Origin: Paraburkholderia sejongensis
Lineage (GTDB): Bacteria; Pseudomonadota; Gammaproteobacteria; Burkholderiales; Burkholderiaceae
Length of the DNA: 64,000 nt
Direction: 5' to 3'
Assembly (NCBI RefSeq): GCF_020880815.1
Contig: NZ_JAJITD010000004.1
Location: forward strand, 1 to 64,000
The notes below the pieces were generated by a model that was not told where the DNA came from, did no database searches, and was given only the letters and a program-made list of their open reading frames with translations. Below, one piece after another: positions 63,165 to 64,000 of the stretch; position 1 is the first letter of the stretch; each line of letters starts with the position of its first letter. Both the position numbers and the translations under genes were made by a program.

Positions 63165-63181
63165 TGGCATAGCCCATGCAT
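63165..63181 (+). promoter_or_regulatory. Sigma-54 (-24/-12) promoter of peptide 1 gene
   Basis: TGGCATAGCCCATGCAT with GG-N10-GC. It aligns base for base with the promoter at 57001-57018 and with that at 55667-55684. Confidence 0.85.
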
Positions 63182-63191
63182 CGGTAGCGTC

Positions 63192-63210
63192 CGAGCAGAC
63201 AAGTTGCTCG
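63192..63210 (+). promoter_or_regulatory. 5'-leader hairpin of peptide 1 transcript
   Basis: CGAGCA-GACAAGT-TGCTCG starts at or next to the predicted +1 and equals the hairpin upstream of peptide 2. Confidence 0.7.
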
Positions 63211-63256
63211 AACCCCAACGCAATCCGATGCGCTTTCCTTTTCCCGGAGATTTGCC

Positions 63257-63544
63257 ATGAACACGCTGATGATCAAGGACCTGTCCAACGCCGAACAACT
63301 CGACAGCAAGGCGATGAGCGCCGTGCGCGGCGGTAACGCTTACTGCTATCCGATGCCGTCGTTCTCGTACACCTATGCGCCCGTATGCGCGCCCAACAAC
63401 AGCAAGACCCTCACCGCGACGCAGATGATCAACACGGCAATGAACATCCAGAGCGCGAACGGCAACGACTCGGCACTGACCTACGGCACGACGACCAACA
63501 TTAATCCGGCCATCTATTCGAGCAACAACATCGATCAGCACTAA
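63257..63544 (+). CDS. Short peptide with double-glycine leader (peptide 1)
   Basis: 95 aa from the ATG at 63257 (CCGGAGATTTGCC upstream). Leader MNTLMIKDLSNAEQLDSKAM and SAVRGG, GG at 25-26, with hydrophobic residues at -4, -7 and -12 relative to the cut, as in bacteriocin-type leaders. Core starts NAYCYPMPSFSYTYAPVC; then NNSKTLTATQMINTAMNIQSANGND and Asn-rich end. Two Cys in the core could form a disulfide or be modified; the paralogue peptide 2 has none there. Opposite strand from the other four members, beside the outer-membrane channel gene. Confidence 0.87.
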   Translation: MNTLMIKDLSNAEQLDSKAMSAVRGGNAYCYPMPSFSYTYAPVCAPNNSKTLTATQMINTAMNIQSANGNDSALTYGTTTNINPAIYSSNNIDQH

Positions 63545-63555
63545 GCGTCGCCGCG

Positions 63556-63582
63556 CCCGCGCGAGTCGACCGCTCGCGCGGG
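63556..63582. other. Hairpin after peptide 1
   Basis: CCCGCGCGAG and CTCGCGCGGG form a perfect 10-bp stem with a 7-nt loop. A run of A (ATAAAAAAG) follows later, not Ts, so terminator function is uncertain. It could limit read-through into the downstream gene. Confidence 0.4.
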
Positions 63583-63784
63583 CCGGCCCCGCACCCGGCG
63601 GACCATAAAAAAGAGCTTCCGTTCAATCGTCCTGTCCACGCACCCCTCGCGCTTTCGCGCTTTCACGTTTCGGCCGACCCCCGCCCCGACTCCAGCGCCG
63701 CTTCAACACCGAAGTCGCGCGGCCGCGGCTCGGCCCGAAGCGGCGCTTTACCCGCGCAGCGGTTGAGTGCAATCGGAGAACATC

Positions 63785-64000
63785 GTGTCAGCGTTGCCTG
63801 ATTCATCGCCCGCTTCATCGCCCGCATCGTCGCCCCTGCCGCGCGTGTTGCACGCGTTGCGCGCTGCCTGCGCGGTGACGGTCTGCGCGCTTTCGCTGGG
63901 TGCTTGCATCGACCTCAACATGCCCGCGTACCGGCGGCCGGACACGCCGGCCAAGACCGCCTGGACGGATCACAAGGGCGCCCCGGTCAACGCGGCGCAA
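63785..64000 (+). CDS. NodT/TolC-type outer membrane factor lipoprotein (partial)
   Basis: 72 codons from a GTG at 63785 (CGGAGAACATC upstream) run to the window end in frame. N-terminus has repeated SSPASSPASSP, then a signal helix with lipobox LSLGAC. The mature part DLNMPAYRRPDTPAKTAWTD matches the start of RND/type I outer-membrane factor lipoproteins of the NodT family (xYxxPxxPxxxxW). The channel domain lies beyond the window. Its place beside a double-glycine-leader peptide suggests it belongs to that peptide's export apparatus. Confidence 0.78.
   Translation, partial: MSALPDSSPASSPASSPLPRVLHALRAACAVTVCALSLGACIDLNMPAYRRPDTPAKTAWTDHKGAPVNAAQ

Overview
The window reads as chromosome from a Burkholderiaceae bacterium, most likely Paraburkholderia or Burkholderia. 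The evidence is high GC with strongly GC-biased third codon positions, DUF4148 and DUF3309 small proteins, a Tad/Flp pilus locus of the beta-proteobacterial type, Tat-exported enzymes, and many LysR, MarR, Lrp and RpiR regulators. I found no rRNA, tRNA or CRISPR array. Genus placement is inferred from gene content only.

Layout. 1-224: truncated end of an IS3-family element, abutting the 3' remnant of another gene. 0.7-7 kb: exported purple acid phosphatase, glycine-zipper protein, exported argininosuccinate-lyase-like protein, a radical SAM/SPASM protein and a small lipoprotein. 7.2-8.1 kb: a decayed junction of a headless LysR gene and an alcohol dehydrogenase tail. 8.6-15 kb: a complete sugar ABC importer in two divergent arms (binding protein and two permeases; SDR dehydrogenase, ATPase and RpiR regulator). 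15.2-18.2 kb: an oxidative operon (MBL-fold protein, FAD monooxygenase, DUF2783). 18.2-19.5 kb: a degenerate phosphopantetheinyl-transferase-like gene and an unknown gene behind a Fur-box-like site. 21.1-24.3 kb: a lipid-linked glycosylation set (methyltransferase, GT2, GT87). 25.2-34.5 kb: a Tad/Flp pilus cluster with three tandem flp pilins. 34.5-38.3 kb: TRIC channel, M20 amidohydrolase, MarR with a perfect palindromic operator, GNAT and XRE-cupin.

Two small toxin-like islands follow. At 38.4-39.7 kb a Tlde1-like L,D-transpeptidase effector is translationally coupled to two paralogous exported proteins that look like immunity proteins. At 47.2-48.8 kb an AT-richer operon encodes a frameshifted M35-like zinc metallopeptidase, a small accessory domain and an exported OmpA-like protein that may be the immunity factor. 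Between them lie a GH3 beta-glucosidase, a Tat-exported amidohydrolase, MipA/OmpV and a TlpA/CcdA thiol-redox pair. After 49 kb come a LysR gene, two alpha/beta hydrolases, a DUF4148 protein, Lrp/AsnC, an SDR and two tiny membrane proteins.

The most unusual region is 55.4-64 kb. Five short genes encode peptides with an N-terminal double-glycine leader; four share a 26-residue leader with the GG at residues 25-26, and one is divergent. Three of the transcription units begin with a near-identical GG-N10-GC element typical of sigma-54 (-24/-12) promoters, followed by a hairpin near the predicted transcription start. The peptides surround a transmembrane Ser/Thr kinase with a DUF4384-like tail, a caspase-like/formylglycine-generating-enzyme-like fusion and two tandem DUF4399 proteins. 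The window ends at the start of a NodT/TolC-type outer-membrane lipoprotein. I infer a sigma-54-controlled secreted-peptide system whose export machinery continues beyond the window.
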